DNA of 6,105 nucleotides. It comes from Bacteroidales bacterium (GTDB lineage: Bacteria; Bacteroidota; Bacteroidia; Bacteroidales; VadinHA17). The notes under the pieces are model-generated. The model was not told where the DNA came from. It saw only the letters and a list, made by a program, of their open reading frames with translations, and did no database searches. Positions 1 through 6,105 of the stretch are shown piece by piece. Position numbers and translations under genes: made by a program. Location of the stretch: NCBI GenBank assembly GCA_025455535.1, contig JALOMM010000106.1:1-6105 (forward strand). Reading direction: 5' to 3'. Position 1 is the stretch's first letter, and every line of letters begins with the position of its first letter.

Positions 1-1031
1 AGGAATGCAAGGACGTCATCAACAGCGGCAAGGCACGCCTCGAGACAAGCTTCGAGATTCTCTTCCGCAAGAACTGCCAGGACCTGACTGTTGACCCTGA
101 TCCTGCCGGTGGCGAGTCACTCTGGGAGATACCCTTTGCACAGGGTCGTGGCAGACACCTCTATACCTACGGTGTGAGACACCTGAGTGTCGATCAGTAT
201 ACCGCTCAGGCTCAGGGTGGAGTAGCTGGCCCCCTCCCGAACGTGTTCTATGACTTCGATGTGAAAGACAGCAGGAGAGATGTGACCTGCGTCCCGTACC
301 AGTACGGAACGGCAGTCAGCAGCGTGTCAAAACAGGAATTCAGGGGGCTGAACAGCTGGTGCTTCGGCAAATGGCGCTATGAATGGATGGACCGCAGGGT
401 CACCTCGACGAACGATGACGGTGTCAATAAGATATATATGCGCTATGCAGAGGTCCTCCTGATGGCGGCAGAAACAGAGAACGAACTCACCGGCCCCGCC
501 GCTGCCGCCCCTTACCTGAAACAGCTGCGTCAGAGAGCCTTCGCACAGGCCGACTGGCCCACAAAGGTCGATGCTTATGTCGCTGCCCTCACCAGCAAAG
601 AAATGATGTTCGATGCCATCGTTGATGAACAGGCATTTGAATTCTGCGGCGAGATGGAACGCAAGGCCGCCCTGATACGGTGGAACCTGCTGGCAACAAA
701 AATGAACGAGGCCAAGGCAAAAATGAATAACCTCCGCAACCAGACTGGTGAATATGCTGACGTTCCTTCCAACATATATTATAAGTATGTGGCCGACGAA
801 GACGGCAAACTGACCAAAATCTCCGCATATGGACTCAACAGGGGCGAAACGGCAGATATGTCCGGCTCATATTCAAACTCAATCATCGGATATGTCGGAC
901 CCACAAGGATCGATGATGCCAAGATCAACTCGCTCTATACCAACAATCCGGATCAGAACCAGTTCTGGCCGATATGGCAGGTATTCATTGACTCCAGCAA
1001 CGGAATGCTGAAGAACGATTATGGCTATTAA
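1..1031 (+). CDS. SusD/RagB-family nutrient uptake lipoprotein, C-terminal part (5' end outside window)
   Basis: The reading frame is open from base 3 to the TAA at 1029-1031, giving 342 residues with no convincing start inside; the GTG at 174 is only an internal valine codon. SusD-like proteins are usually about 500-650 residues, so the signal peptide and first third are missing. SusD proteins sit on the outer membrane, cap the SusC TonB-dependent transporter and bind incoming oligosaccharides. Family features visible here are the TPR-like helix IYMRYAEVLLMAAE (about 432-473) followed by a helix ending LRQRA, the later EMERKAALIRW segment (about 651-683), which matches the conserved 'E-R..LIRW' stretch of the family, and the usual aromatic-rich C-terminus with FWPIW. 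The ligand cannot be read from the sequence; pectin fragments are inferred from the downstream enzymes. Confidence 0.93.
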   Translation, partial: ECKDVINSGKARLETSFEILFRKNCQDLTVDPDPAGGESLWEIPFAQGRGRHLYTYGVRHLSVDQYTAQAQGGVAGPLPNVFYDFDVKDSRRDVTCVPYQYGTAVSSVSKQEFRGLNSWCFGKWRYEWMDRRVTSTNDDGVNKIYMRYAEVLLMAAETENELTGPAAAAPYLKQLRQRAFAQADWPTKVDAYVAALTSKEMMFDAIVDEQAFEFCGEMERKAALIRWNLLATKMNEAKAKMNNLRNQTGEYADVPSNIYYKYVADEDGKLTKISAYGLNRGETADMSGSYSNSIIGYVGPTRIDDAKINSLYTNNPDQNQFWPIWQVFIDSSNGMLKNDYGY

Positions 1032-1050
1032 TAGTGTTATGCAATCAACT

Positions 1051-2673
1051 ATGAAAAAGAAAAATATAATTTTCGGATTGATTCCGGTGTTGTTCTCCCT
1101 CCTGCTCCTAAACGGCTGCAAGGAGGAGATAGACCCCATTGTGGAGGAGCTCGACTTTGACCGTGCATTCACACCCGTAGGTATCCAAGCTTCAATAAGC
1201 GATGTCACGAGGGTGACCCTGACATGGTCTTCGGTAAAAAATACTGACCATTATACAGTTGAGATATGGGAAGGAACCGAACTTAATATAGGATCGCTGG
1301 TGCAGAGCACTGATGTGCCTGTATCTGAAGATGTGGTTGTGGTATACTCATACGTGCTGCCGGCCGGCGATACGGATTTTTCTGCAAGGGTGAAAGCCAT
1401 CAGTTCACTTACCGGGGTGGAAGAATCCAAATGGACCGCTGTTTCATTCAGGACTGCCCCCGAGAACCTGTTTACGGGATACGAAAGTGAAATGACAGGG
1501 CTTAATTCCTGTACGGTAAGATGGAAGCCGGGCGTCGTGGCTACAGATCTGGCCTTCGATAACGGGACGAGTGAGATTTTATATCCGATTACTTCCGGAG
1601 AACTTTCTGCCGGAGTAAAGTCACTGACAGGAGTGCCCAACGCCAGTTACGAGGTAAGGCTTATGAACACCACCTTTTCAAGAGGATCGATAAACCTGGT
1701 GATAGAGGGAGACATTCTGCTTGCTCCGGGAGGTGATCTCAATGCAGCTCTTGACGCCTTGCCGGCAGGAGGGGTTCTGTTACTGACCAACGGCACAAAA
1801 TACGGCCTCACCGAACCCGATACAGTAACATCAAGCATCAAGATCAGAGGCCTTTACCCTGAAAACTTCCCGACGATTTACCTGATGACCGGATCACCTA
1901 TTGCCTACCATATGTTCGATATAGGTACTGCAATGACGGCATCCGACTCGCTCGTATTCGAGAATGTTGACATAAGTTGTTATTATGACGACGCCGGTGT
2001 GACAAAGCACAGGGGTGTCATTGACCAGGAAGCCAACGCATTTATCATCGGGGCGATAAAATTCAATAACTGCATAATAAGAAACTCAGGCAGGAGTGCG
2101 ATACGTCTGCGCGGTTTCTCAGGTGGCCAGGTGATCAATAATGTTGAGTTTAACAACTGCATAATGTATGACTTCGCCTTTGACAGCCACTACGGAGTTC
2201 TGAACGGAGCCACAACAGGCAACTTCATCAATATCAAATTCAGAAATTCCACAGTGTACAGTCTCAGGGGCGGTATCATCAACTATGGAAGCGGTGCAGG
2301 ATGCCAGAGCGTTTTAGTCGACAACTGCACGTTCAATGCTGTCACCATGGATGCATCTTCTGCCAGGTACTTCATTGACTTCGGTACAACGGGCAACCTG
2401 TCGAACGGGACTTTAACCATCAGCGACTGTATCTTCGGTCAGACCAGTGCACTAGCAAATGGCGTGAGGAACAATCAGATGGCATTGTCAGTAACCGGCT
2501 CATACAGTACTTCCGATTTTATCAACGTGGCAGGTTCGATCATTCCTTCCACGACCTCATATGCAGGGGCCTCGACTTCATTGTGGAGCAACCCTGCCGG
2601 AGGAGTATTTACATTCGCAGACCCGAATTTTGCCGGGGCTGCCACTGCGGGAGACCCGCGCTGGAAGCCGTAG
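1051..2673 (+). CDS. Surface lipoprotein with FN3-like domains and a pectate-lyase-like beta-helix (DUF4957/DUF5123 type)
   Basis: The protein has 540 residues from the ATG at 1051. This start puts a charged MKKKN n-region directly before a hydrophobic core and the lipobox LNGC (Cys23). The in-frame ATG at 1021 overlaps the susD-like stop and would only add ten residues ahead of the signal peptide. After Cys23 come KEE, resembling the K-(D/E)2 surface-export signal described in Capnocytophaga. Residues about 42-137 look like a fibronectin-III domain, about 140-220 a second, more diverged beta-sandwich, and about 225-540 a right-handed beta-helix with repeated F-N-N-C-type turns. The C-terminus, GDPRWKP, matches my recollection of DUF5123 proteins. 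No catalytic lyase site could be assigned. Its place after susD suggests a surface glycan-binding role like SusE/SusF, probably for pectin; weak lyase activity is the alternative. The gene ends in tandem stops, TAG TGA. Confidence 0.85.
   Translation: MKKKNIIFGLIPVLFSLLLLNGCKEEIDPIVEELDFDRAFTPVGIQASISDVTRVTLTWSSVKNTDHYTVEIWEGTELNIGSLVQSTDVPVSEDVVVVYSYVLPAGDTDFSARVKAISSLTGVEESKWTAVSFRTAPENLFTGYESEMTGLNSCTVRWKPGVVATDLAFDNGTSEILYPITSGELSAGVKSLTGVPNASYEVRLMNTTFSRGSINLVIEGDILLAPGGDLNAALDALPAGGVLLLTNGTKYGLTEPDTVTSSIKIRGLYPENFPTIYLMTGSPIAYHMFDIGTAMTASDSLVFENVDISCYYDDAGVTKHRGVIDQEANAFIIGAIKFNNCIIRNSGRSAIRLRGFSGGQVINNVEFNNCIMYDFAFDSHYGVLNGATTGNFINIKFRNSTVYSLRGGIINYGSGAGCQSVLVDNCTFNAVTMDASSARYFIDFGTTGNLSNGTLTISDCIFGQTSALANGVRNNQMALSVTGSYSTSDFINVAGSIIPSTTSYAGASTSLWSNPAGGVFTFADPNFAGAATAGDPRWKP
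1957..2430 (+). repeat. Beta-helix coil repeats within the DUF4957/DUF5123-type protein
   Basis: A short motif recurs along the protein: FENV (codon 303), FNNC (338), FNNC (367), FRNS (397), VDNC (423) and ISDC (457). The spacings are 35, 29, 30, 26 and 34 residues, uneven but in the range of one parallel beta-helix turn plus loops. Asparagine or aspartate followed by a small residue or cysteine at the same place in each turn suggests a stacked polar ladder as in pectate-lyase folds. The two FNNC copies are also similar at DNA level (2062-2080 and 2149-2166). This is a protein-fold repeat, not a DNA repeat element. Confidence 0.7.
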
Positions 2674-2706
2674 TGAAAGCTGAGACAGATTACAGGTTAG
2701 GTTCTT

Positions 2707-2746
2707 TATCCGACAGGACCGGGAGTGCATCCCGGTCCGCCGGATA
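2707..2746 (+). promoter_or_regulatory. Strong two-part hairpin in the gap between the binding-protein and enzyme genes
   Basis: The 149-nt gap between the beta-helix gene and the GH43 gene holds a perfect 9-bp inverted repeat, GGACCGGGA (2716-2724) and TCCCGGTCC (2730-2738), around the 5-nt loop GTGCA. An outer 6-bp arm, TATCCG (2707-2712) with CGGATA (2741-2746), extends it across a small internal loop (ACA opposite GC). No U-run follows directly; the first T-tract begins at 2779, more than 30 nt downstream, so it is not a canonical intrinsic terminator. It may be a transcript-processing or stability element, or a partial terminator. A weaker outer pair, GACAGAT (2684-2690) with ATCTGTC (2767-2773), could enclose it. 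The structure is seen in the sequence; the function is inferred. Confidence 0.6.
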
Positions 2747-2822
2747 TCGGTAAGATTCCATGTTTCATCTGTCATCCATTTTTGTCAGACAACCTGCAAC
2801 TTCCTGTACCGTGTAGCAAAGA

Positions 2823-4436
2823 ATGAGATCACTCAGAGACCATATGAAGTGGCTGGTTATCCCGGCGATGCTTCTGTTGTCTGACGCCTGCGGCACAGAT
2901 GACAAAGCGGTCAGCAGGGATTATGTCAATCCGGTACTGCATGCTGACTTTTCAGACCCTGACGTCATCAGGACAGGAGATGATTATTATATGGTTTCAT
3001 CATCTTTCAACTGTGTACCCGGGCTCCCCGTTCTTCATTCACGCGATCTTGTCAACTGGCAGATCATCGGCTATGGACTGAGAAGACTGGAACCTGAAGA
3101 TCATTATTCCGAAGTGAGGCACGGTGGCGGGGTATGGGCTCCCTGCATCAGGTACCACGACGGTGAATACTGCATCTACTACCCGGATCCTGACTTCGGG
3201 ATATATGTCGTGAAGTCAGCAGATCCGGCAGGCCCGTGGTCAGCACCGGTGATGGTCATGCGCGGCAGAGGGCTGATAGACCCTTCGCCACTGTGGGATG
3301 ATGACGGCAATGCCTACCTGGTATATGCTTTCGCTGGCAGCAGGGCAGGGGTGAAGAGTGTACTCATGGTGAACCGTATGAATTCTGACGGCACGGCGGT
3401 CAATGACGAGGCTGTGATGGTCTTCGATGGCCATGATGACAACCCTACTGTGGAGGGACCGAAATTTTACAAACGCAACGATTACTACTACATCTTTGCC
3501 CCCGCTGGGGGAGTCACTTACGGATGGCAGCTCGTCCTCAGGTCGAAGAACATCTTCGGCCCCTATGAGAAAAGGGTTGTCATGCATCAGGGGCAGACTT
3601 CCGTCAACGGGCCGCACCAGGGAGCCTGGGTAACCACCCGCACGGGTGAGGACTGGTTCATTCACTTCCAGGACAAAGGGGCATACGGCAGGATAGTTCA
3701 TCTCCAGCCTGTGAGGTGGATCGACGACTGGCCGGTGATAGGATCGGATGATGATGGTGACGGCACAGGCGAGCCGGTAACCTCCTTCACCATGCCGGGC
3801 GCAGAAAGAACACATCCGGAAGCCTCTCTTCAGACAGATGATGAGTTCAACGGCACAACGATGGGACTCCAGTGGCAGTGGCATGCCAATCCCTCCCTTA
3901 CATGGGGATACCCCTCGGAGTCATACAGTTGCTTCAGGCTTAACTGCATCCCCGAACCTGACAGCACTCAAAACCTCTGGAGGGTCCCGAACCTGTTCCT
4001 GCAGAAGCTTCCTGCCACGTCATTCACTGCAACGGCCCTGGTGAAATTCAACCTGAGACATGACGGTGAAGAGGCCGGCATGATCATTATGGGACAGGAC
4101 TACCAGTACATCTCCCTCAGGAAAGAAGAGGGAAAGCATATGCTGAGGGTGGTAAGCTGTACAGACGCAAACAGGGGAGCCGCTGAGGAGGTGATATTCT
4201 CATCTGTTGCAGAGACCGGTGACCTCTTTTTCAGGATAGAGATGGGGAAGGAGGCAGTCTGCAGGTTCAGTTACAGCACGGACGGTAAGGAATTTCACCC
4301 TGCCGGTGCTCCATTTACAGCACGCCCGGGCATATGGATAGGGGCGAAGATAGGCTTCTTTGCCCTCAGGGAAGGATTTATAAATGATGCCGGATATCTT
4401 GATATAGACTGGTTCAGAATTGAAAAAACAGAATAA
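2823..4436 (+). CDS. Glycoside hydrolase family 43 enzyme with C-terminal concanavalin-like domain
   Basis: GH43 enzymes are inverting alpha-L-arabinofuranosidases, beta-xylosidases, arabinanases or galactosidases. In this 537-residue protein the five-bladed propeller covers about residues 34-320. The three catalytic acids are present: base Asp45 in FSDPDVIR, pKa-modulating Asp153 in LIDPSPLWDDDGN, and acid Glu211 in PTVEGPKFYK, placed by comparison with the XynB3-type motifs I recall. Residues about 335-537 form the beta-sandwich of two-domain GH43 enzymes, starting DDEFNGTTMGLQWQWHANP. The D-rich loop at 309-317 is typical of these enzymes and may bind calcium. The N-terminus has a hydrophobic segment ending SDAC (Cys23), a weak lipobox because of Asp at -2; a later start at Met8 (2844) is possible. 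The CE12 start follows the stop by 3 nt, indicating translation from one mRNA. Arabinose or xylose side chains of pectin are likely substrates, but specificity cannot be read reliably. Confidence 0.93.
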   Translation: MRSLRDHMKWLVIPAMLLLSDACGTDDKAVSRDYVNPVLHADFSDPDVIRTGDDYYMVSSSFNCVPGLPVLHSRDLVNWQIIGYGLRRLEPEDHYSEVRHGGGVWAPCIRYHDGEYCIYYPDPDFGIYVVKSADPAGPWSAPVMVMRGRGLIDPSPLWDDDGNAYLVYAFAGSRAGVKSVLMVNRMNSDGTAVNDEAVMVFDGHDDNPTVEGPKFYKRNDYYYIFAPAGGVTYGWQLVLRSKNIFGPYEKRVVMHQGQTSVNGPHQGAWVTTRTGEDWFIHFQDKGAYGRIVHLQPVRWIDDWPVIGSDDDGDGTGEPVTSFTMPGAERTHPEASLQTDDEFNGTTMGLQWQWHANPSLTWGYPSESYSCFRLNCIPEPDSTQNLWRVPNLFLQKLPATSFTATALVKFNLRHDGEEAGMIIMGQDYQYISLRKEEGKHMLRVVSCTDANRGAAEEVIFSSVAETGDLFFRIEMGKEAVCRFSYSTDGKEFHPAGAPFTARPGIWIGAKIGFFALREGFINDAGYLDIDWFRIEKTE

Positions 4437-4439
4437 GCA

Positions 4440-5291
4440 ATGAGCAGAAAATCCAGGTTCCTGACCATGCTGATTATCACGGCGCTGGTCTCCTCATTCG
4501 CAGGGGAACAGGATGCCGGATCAGACTGGCATGAGGGCAAAAAAAAGAGTACCAGGGTATGGCTGATAGGCGACTCAACCATGACAGATTACTCACAGGA
4601 GGAAGACTATATGTCAAAGAGATATCCGATGACCGGCTGGGGCCAGGTGTTTCAGCAATTCATGGCATCAGATTCGTTGCATATGGTCAGGCATATAATC
4701 CGCAGTGACAGTGTCATAGTTGATGACAGGGCCAAAGGCGGTCGCAGTACGCGCTCATTCTTCGAGGAGGGAAGGTGGTCAGAAATTTATCGTCAGCTTC
4801 AGCCGGGCGACGTGGTTATGATCCAGTTCGGACATAATGATGCTTCCGTGGCAAAAGGCGAACGGTATGTATCACTTCCAGGATACAGGGAATTTCTGAG
4901 ACTTTATGTGACACAGTCGCGTGAGAAGGGCGCACTGCCGATCCTCATCACACCGGTGGCAAGAAACTATCCGTGGGAGGATGGCAAGCTGGGAAACACC
5001 CACGGTGATTACCCGAAGGCCATGGGAGAGGTAGCTGCTGAACAGGGTTGCCCCCTGATTGATCTGACCACACTGAGTATGCAGTTCTTCAGTGAGAGTG
5101 GCGAGGCCTTTGTAACGAGGACCTACTTCATGAACATCCCTGCGGGGCTCTATGAAGCCTATCCCGGGGGGCTGAAGGACAACACTCACTTCCAGCCCGC
5201 AGGGGCGATGGCTGTGGCAGCACTGGTATTCCGTGCCATGAAAGAGTATAACATTGATGAGCCGGAAAAAGAAATCAAAAGAAAGAAATAA
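4440..5291 (+). CDS. SGNH-family rhamnogalacturonan acetylesterase (CE12 type)
   Basis: This 283-residue protein is predicted to remove O-acetyl groups from rhamnogalacturonan, opening the backbone to hydrolases. All SGNH blocks are present: block I GDST with nucleophile Ser46, block II AKGGRSTRSF with oxyanion Gly101, block III GHND with Asn133, and block V DNTHFQPAG with Asp247 and His250. The GGRSTRSF and D-N-T-H forms are typical of CE12 enzymes. The N-terminus is an ordinary signal peptide with a probable cut after Ala21 (SSFA-GEQ) and no lipobox Cys, so the mature enzyme should be soluble in the periplasm, unlike its lipoprotein neighbours. The start at 4440 lies 3 nt after the GH43 stop; the leader is A-rich with no clear Shine-Dalgarno. 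A run of eight A (4539-4546) encodes the lysines before the catalytic domain. The tail is lysine-rich (KEIKRKK). Broader pectin or xylan acetylesterase activity cannot be excluded. Confidence 0.93.
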   Translation: MSRKSRFLTMLIITALVSSFAGEQDAGSDWHEGKKKSTRVWLIGDSTMTDYSQEEDYMSKRYPMTGWGQVFQQFMASDSLHMVRHIIRSDSVIVDDRAKGGRSTRSFFEEGRWSEIYRQLQPGDVVMIQFGHNDASVAKGERYVSLPGYREFLRLYVTQSREKGALPILITPVARNYPWEDGKLGNTHGDYPKAMGEVAAEQGCPLIDLTTLSMQFFSESGEAFVTRTYFMNIPAGLYEAYPGGLKDNTHFQPAGAMAVAALVFRAMKEYNIDEPEKEIKRKK

Positions 5292-5302
5292 AATAAATAC
5301 CC

Positions 5303-6105
5303 ATGAAGACCAGACAACTGTTTTTAATCTTTTCGTCCCTGCTAATCCCGCTCCTGGGCTCATGCGACAGGGGAAGCGGAAATACTGCACAGACGGAGCA
5401 TCTGTACCGCGGGCTTGAATTTGACATGCCGGTGGTAAAGGAACCCTTGTTCCCTGATAACAGTGTCAGTATAACCGACTTCGGTGCGGTGGGCGACGGC
5501 CGTCACCTGAACACGGCTGCCTTTGCAGATGCCATTGACGCGGTCACTGAAAAGGGAGGCGGCACCGTGATAATACCACCGGGATTATGGCTGACAGGCC
5601 CGGTTATTCTGAAGAGCAACATACGTATTCATGCTGAAGAAGGCGCCATGGTGATATTCAGTCCTGACAAGAGCCTTTACCCGCTTATCGAAACCAGCTT
5701 TGAGGGCTATGACACCTACAGGTGCATCTCACCCATATACGGCAAAGACCTCGAGAACATAGCTTTCACCGGCAAAGGGGTCTGGGACGGGACAGGAGAG
5801 GCATGGAGGCCTGTCAAGAAGGATAAGCTCACGGCATCACAGTGGAAGGAGCTGATAGGCTCAGGAGGCATAGTGGGCGAAGACGGGAAGACATGGTATC
5901 CCTCCGAGTCATATAAGAGAGGGCAGGAGATGAGCGAGATGAACGTCCCTGTTCAGTTCACTGAGATAGGCGAGTTTGAAACCATAAGGGACTTTCTTCG
6001 GCCCGTCATGGTCAGCCTCGTAAACTGCCGCAAGGTGCTGCTTGACGGCCCGGTGTTCCAGAACTCACCGGCCTGGTGCCTCCACCCGCTGATGTGCGAG
6101 GATCT
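5303..6105 (+). CDS. GH28 polygalacturonase-like lipoprotein, N-terminal part (3' end outside window)
   Basis: The frame is open from ATG 5303 to the window end (267 codons plus two bases). The N-terminus is a lipoprotein signal with lipobox LGSC (Cys21), anchoring the enzyme to a membrane. The mature part opens with the GH28 signature SITDFGAVGDGRHLNTAAF (residues 56-74), then GGGTVIIPPGLWLTGPVIL (85-103), the first rungs of a right-handed beta-helix. GKGVWDGTGEAWRPVKK (157-173), FLRPVMVSL (231-239) and FQNSPAWCLHP (252-262) are hallmarks of the Bacteroidota GH28 group, whose members I recall as somewhat over 500 residues. GH28 hydrolyses galacturonic-acid linkages in homogalacturonan, rhamnogalacturonan or xylogalacturonan by inversion. 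The catalytic Asp, His and R-I-K motifs normally follow this point, so activity and endo/exo mode cannot be judged. The gene starts 11 nt after the CE12 stop behind an A-rich leader and is probably in the same operon. Confidence 0.93.
   Translation, partial: MKTRQLFLIFSSLLIPLLGSCDRGSGNTAQTEHLYRGLEFDMPVVKEPLFPDNSVSITDFGAVGDGRHLNTAAFADAIDAVTEKGGGTVIIPPGLWLTGPVILKSNIRIHAEEGAMVIFSPDKSLYPLIETSFEGYDTYRCISPIYGKDLENIAFTGKGVWDGTGEAWRPVKKDKLTASQWKELIGSGGIVGEDGKTWYPSESYKRGQEMSEMNVPVQFTEIGEFETIRDFLRPVMVSLVNCRKVLLDGPVFQNSPAWCLHPLMCED

Larger units (their letters stand above)
1..6105 (+). other. Segment of a pectin-type polysaccharide utilisation locus
   Basis: Five same-strand genes fit the PUL pattern of Bacteroidota: a SusD-like binding protein, a second surface-type lipoprotein, then GH43, CE12 and GH28 carbohydrate-active enzymes. 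GH28 together with CE12 is the main evidence for a pectin target, since GH28 enzymes cleave galacturonic-acid linkages and CE12 enzymes deacetylate rhamnogalacturonan. A SusC-type TonB-dependent transporter is expected just upstream, and further pectinases and a regulator (hybrid two-component or ECF sigma) may lie outside; none is visible here. The target polysaccharide is inferred from family membership. Confidence 0.85.

Noticed and set aside
174..176. GTG as a start codon of the susD-like gene.
   Set aside because: The frame continues upstream to the window edge with SusD-like sequence, so this is an internal codon.
1021..1050. Earlier in-frame ATG for the beta-helix lipoprotein, overlapping the susD-like stop.
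   Set aside because: It adds ten non-hydrophobic residues ahead of an otherwise ideal lipoprotein signal; the ATG at 1051 gives the normal Lys-rich n-region.
2777..2784. CATTTTTG upstream of GH43, one mismatch from the Bacteroidota -7 element TAnnTTTG.
   Set aside because: No TTTG-like -33 element is seen at the right distance; a single degenerate match is not enough to call a promoter.
2707..2784. Intrinsic terminator made of the hairpin plus the T-tract at 2779-2783.
   Set aside because: The T-tract is more than 30 nt beyond the stem, too far for the standard mechanism.
3747..3773. Dockerin or EF-hand-like DDDGDG stretch in GH43.
   Set aside because: It is a single loop in the place where two-domain GH43 enzymes commonly have a D-rich loop; there is no second repeat or dockerin helix.
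3240..3884. Long open frame on the minus strand (214 codons) inside the GH43 gene.
   Set aside because: It lies antisense to a gene with clear catalytic motifs, its translation resembles no family I know, and it looks like a by-product of codon use on the plus strand.
4872..5390. Minus-strand open frame (172 codons) spanning the CE12 end and GH28 start.
   Set aside because: It crosses two well-supported plus-strand genes and has no recognisable domain.

Overview
The window looks like part of a polysaccharide utilisation locus (PUL) of a Bacteroidota bacterium, probably of the order Bacteroidales, directed at pectin and most likely at acetylated rhamnogalacturonan or homogalacturonan. The phylum call rests on a SusD/RagB-type protein, closely packed same-strand lipoprotein and hydrolase genes, Bacteroidota-style lipoprotein N-termini, and start codons preceded by A-rich leaders instead of clear Shine-Dalgarno sites. 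Genus and species cannot be told from this segment.

Layout, all on the + strand: (1) 1-1031, the C-terminal 342 residues of a SusD-like glycan-binding lipoprotein whose 5' end lies before the window; (2) 1051-2673, a lipoprotein with fibronectin-III-like N-terminal domains and a right-handed beta-helix C-terminal half (DUF4957/DUF5123 type), in the position usually held by SusE/SusF-like surface glycan-binding proteins; (3) 2674-2822, the only sizeable gap, holding a strong two-part hairpin; (4) 2823-4436, a two-domain GH43 glycosidase with all three catalytic acids; (5) 4440-5291, an SGNH esterase of the CE12 rhamnogalacturonan acetylesterase type with all catalytic blocks; (6) 5303-6105, the N-terminal 267 residues of a GH28 polygalacturonase-like lipoprotein cut by the window end before its active site.

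Inferred division of labour: the SusC partner (expected upstream) and SusD capture and import pectin fragments, and the beta-helix lipoprotein binds pectin at the surface. The CE12 enzyme removes acetyl groups that block backbone cleavage, GH28 cuts galacturonic-acid linkages, and GH43 removes side-chain sugars or terminal residues. The spacings of 3 nt (GH43-CE12) and 11 nt (CE12-GH28) point to cotranscription. The hairpin between the binding genes and the enzyme genes is a candidate for setting their relative expression.

No RNA gene, mobile element, CRISPR array or regulator gene was seen. The locus type is known. The points worth a second look are the beta-helix protein, the intergenic hairpin, the differing export signals and the unresolved GH43 specificity.
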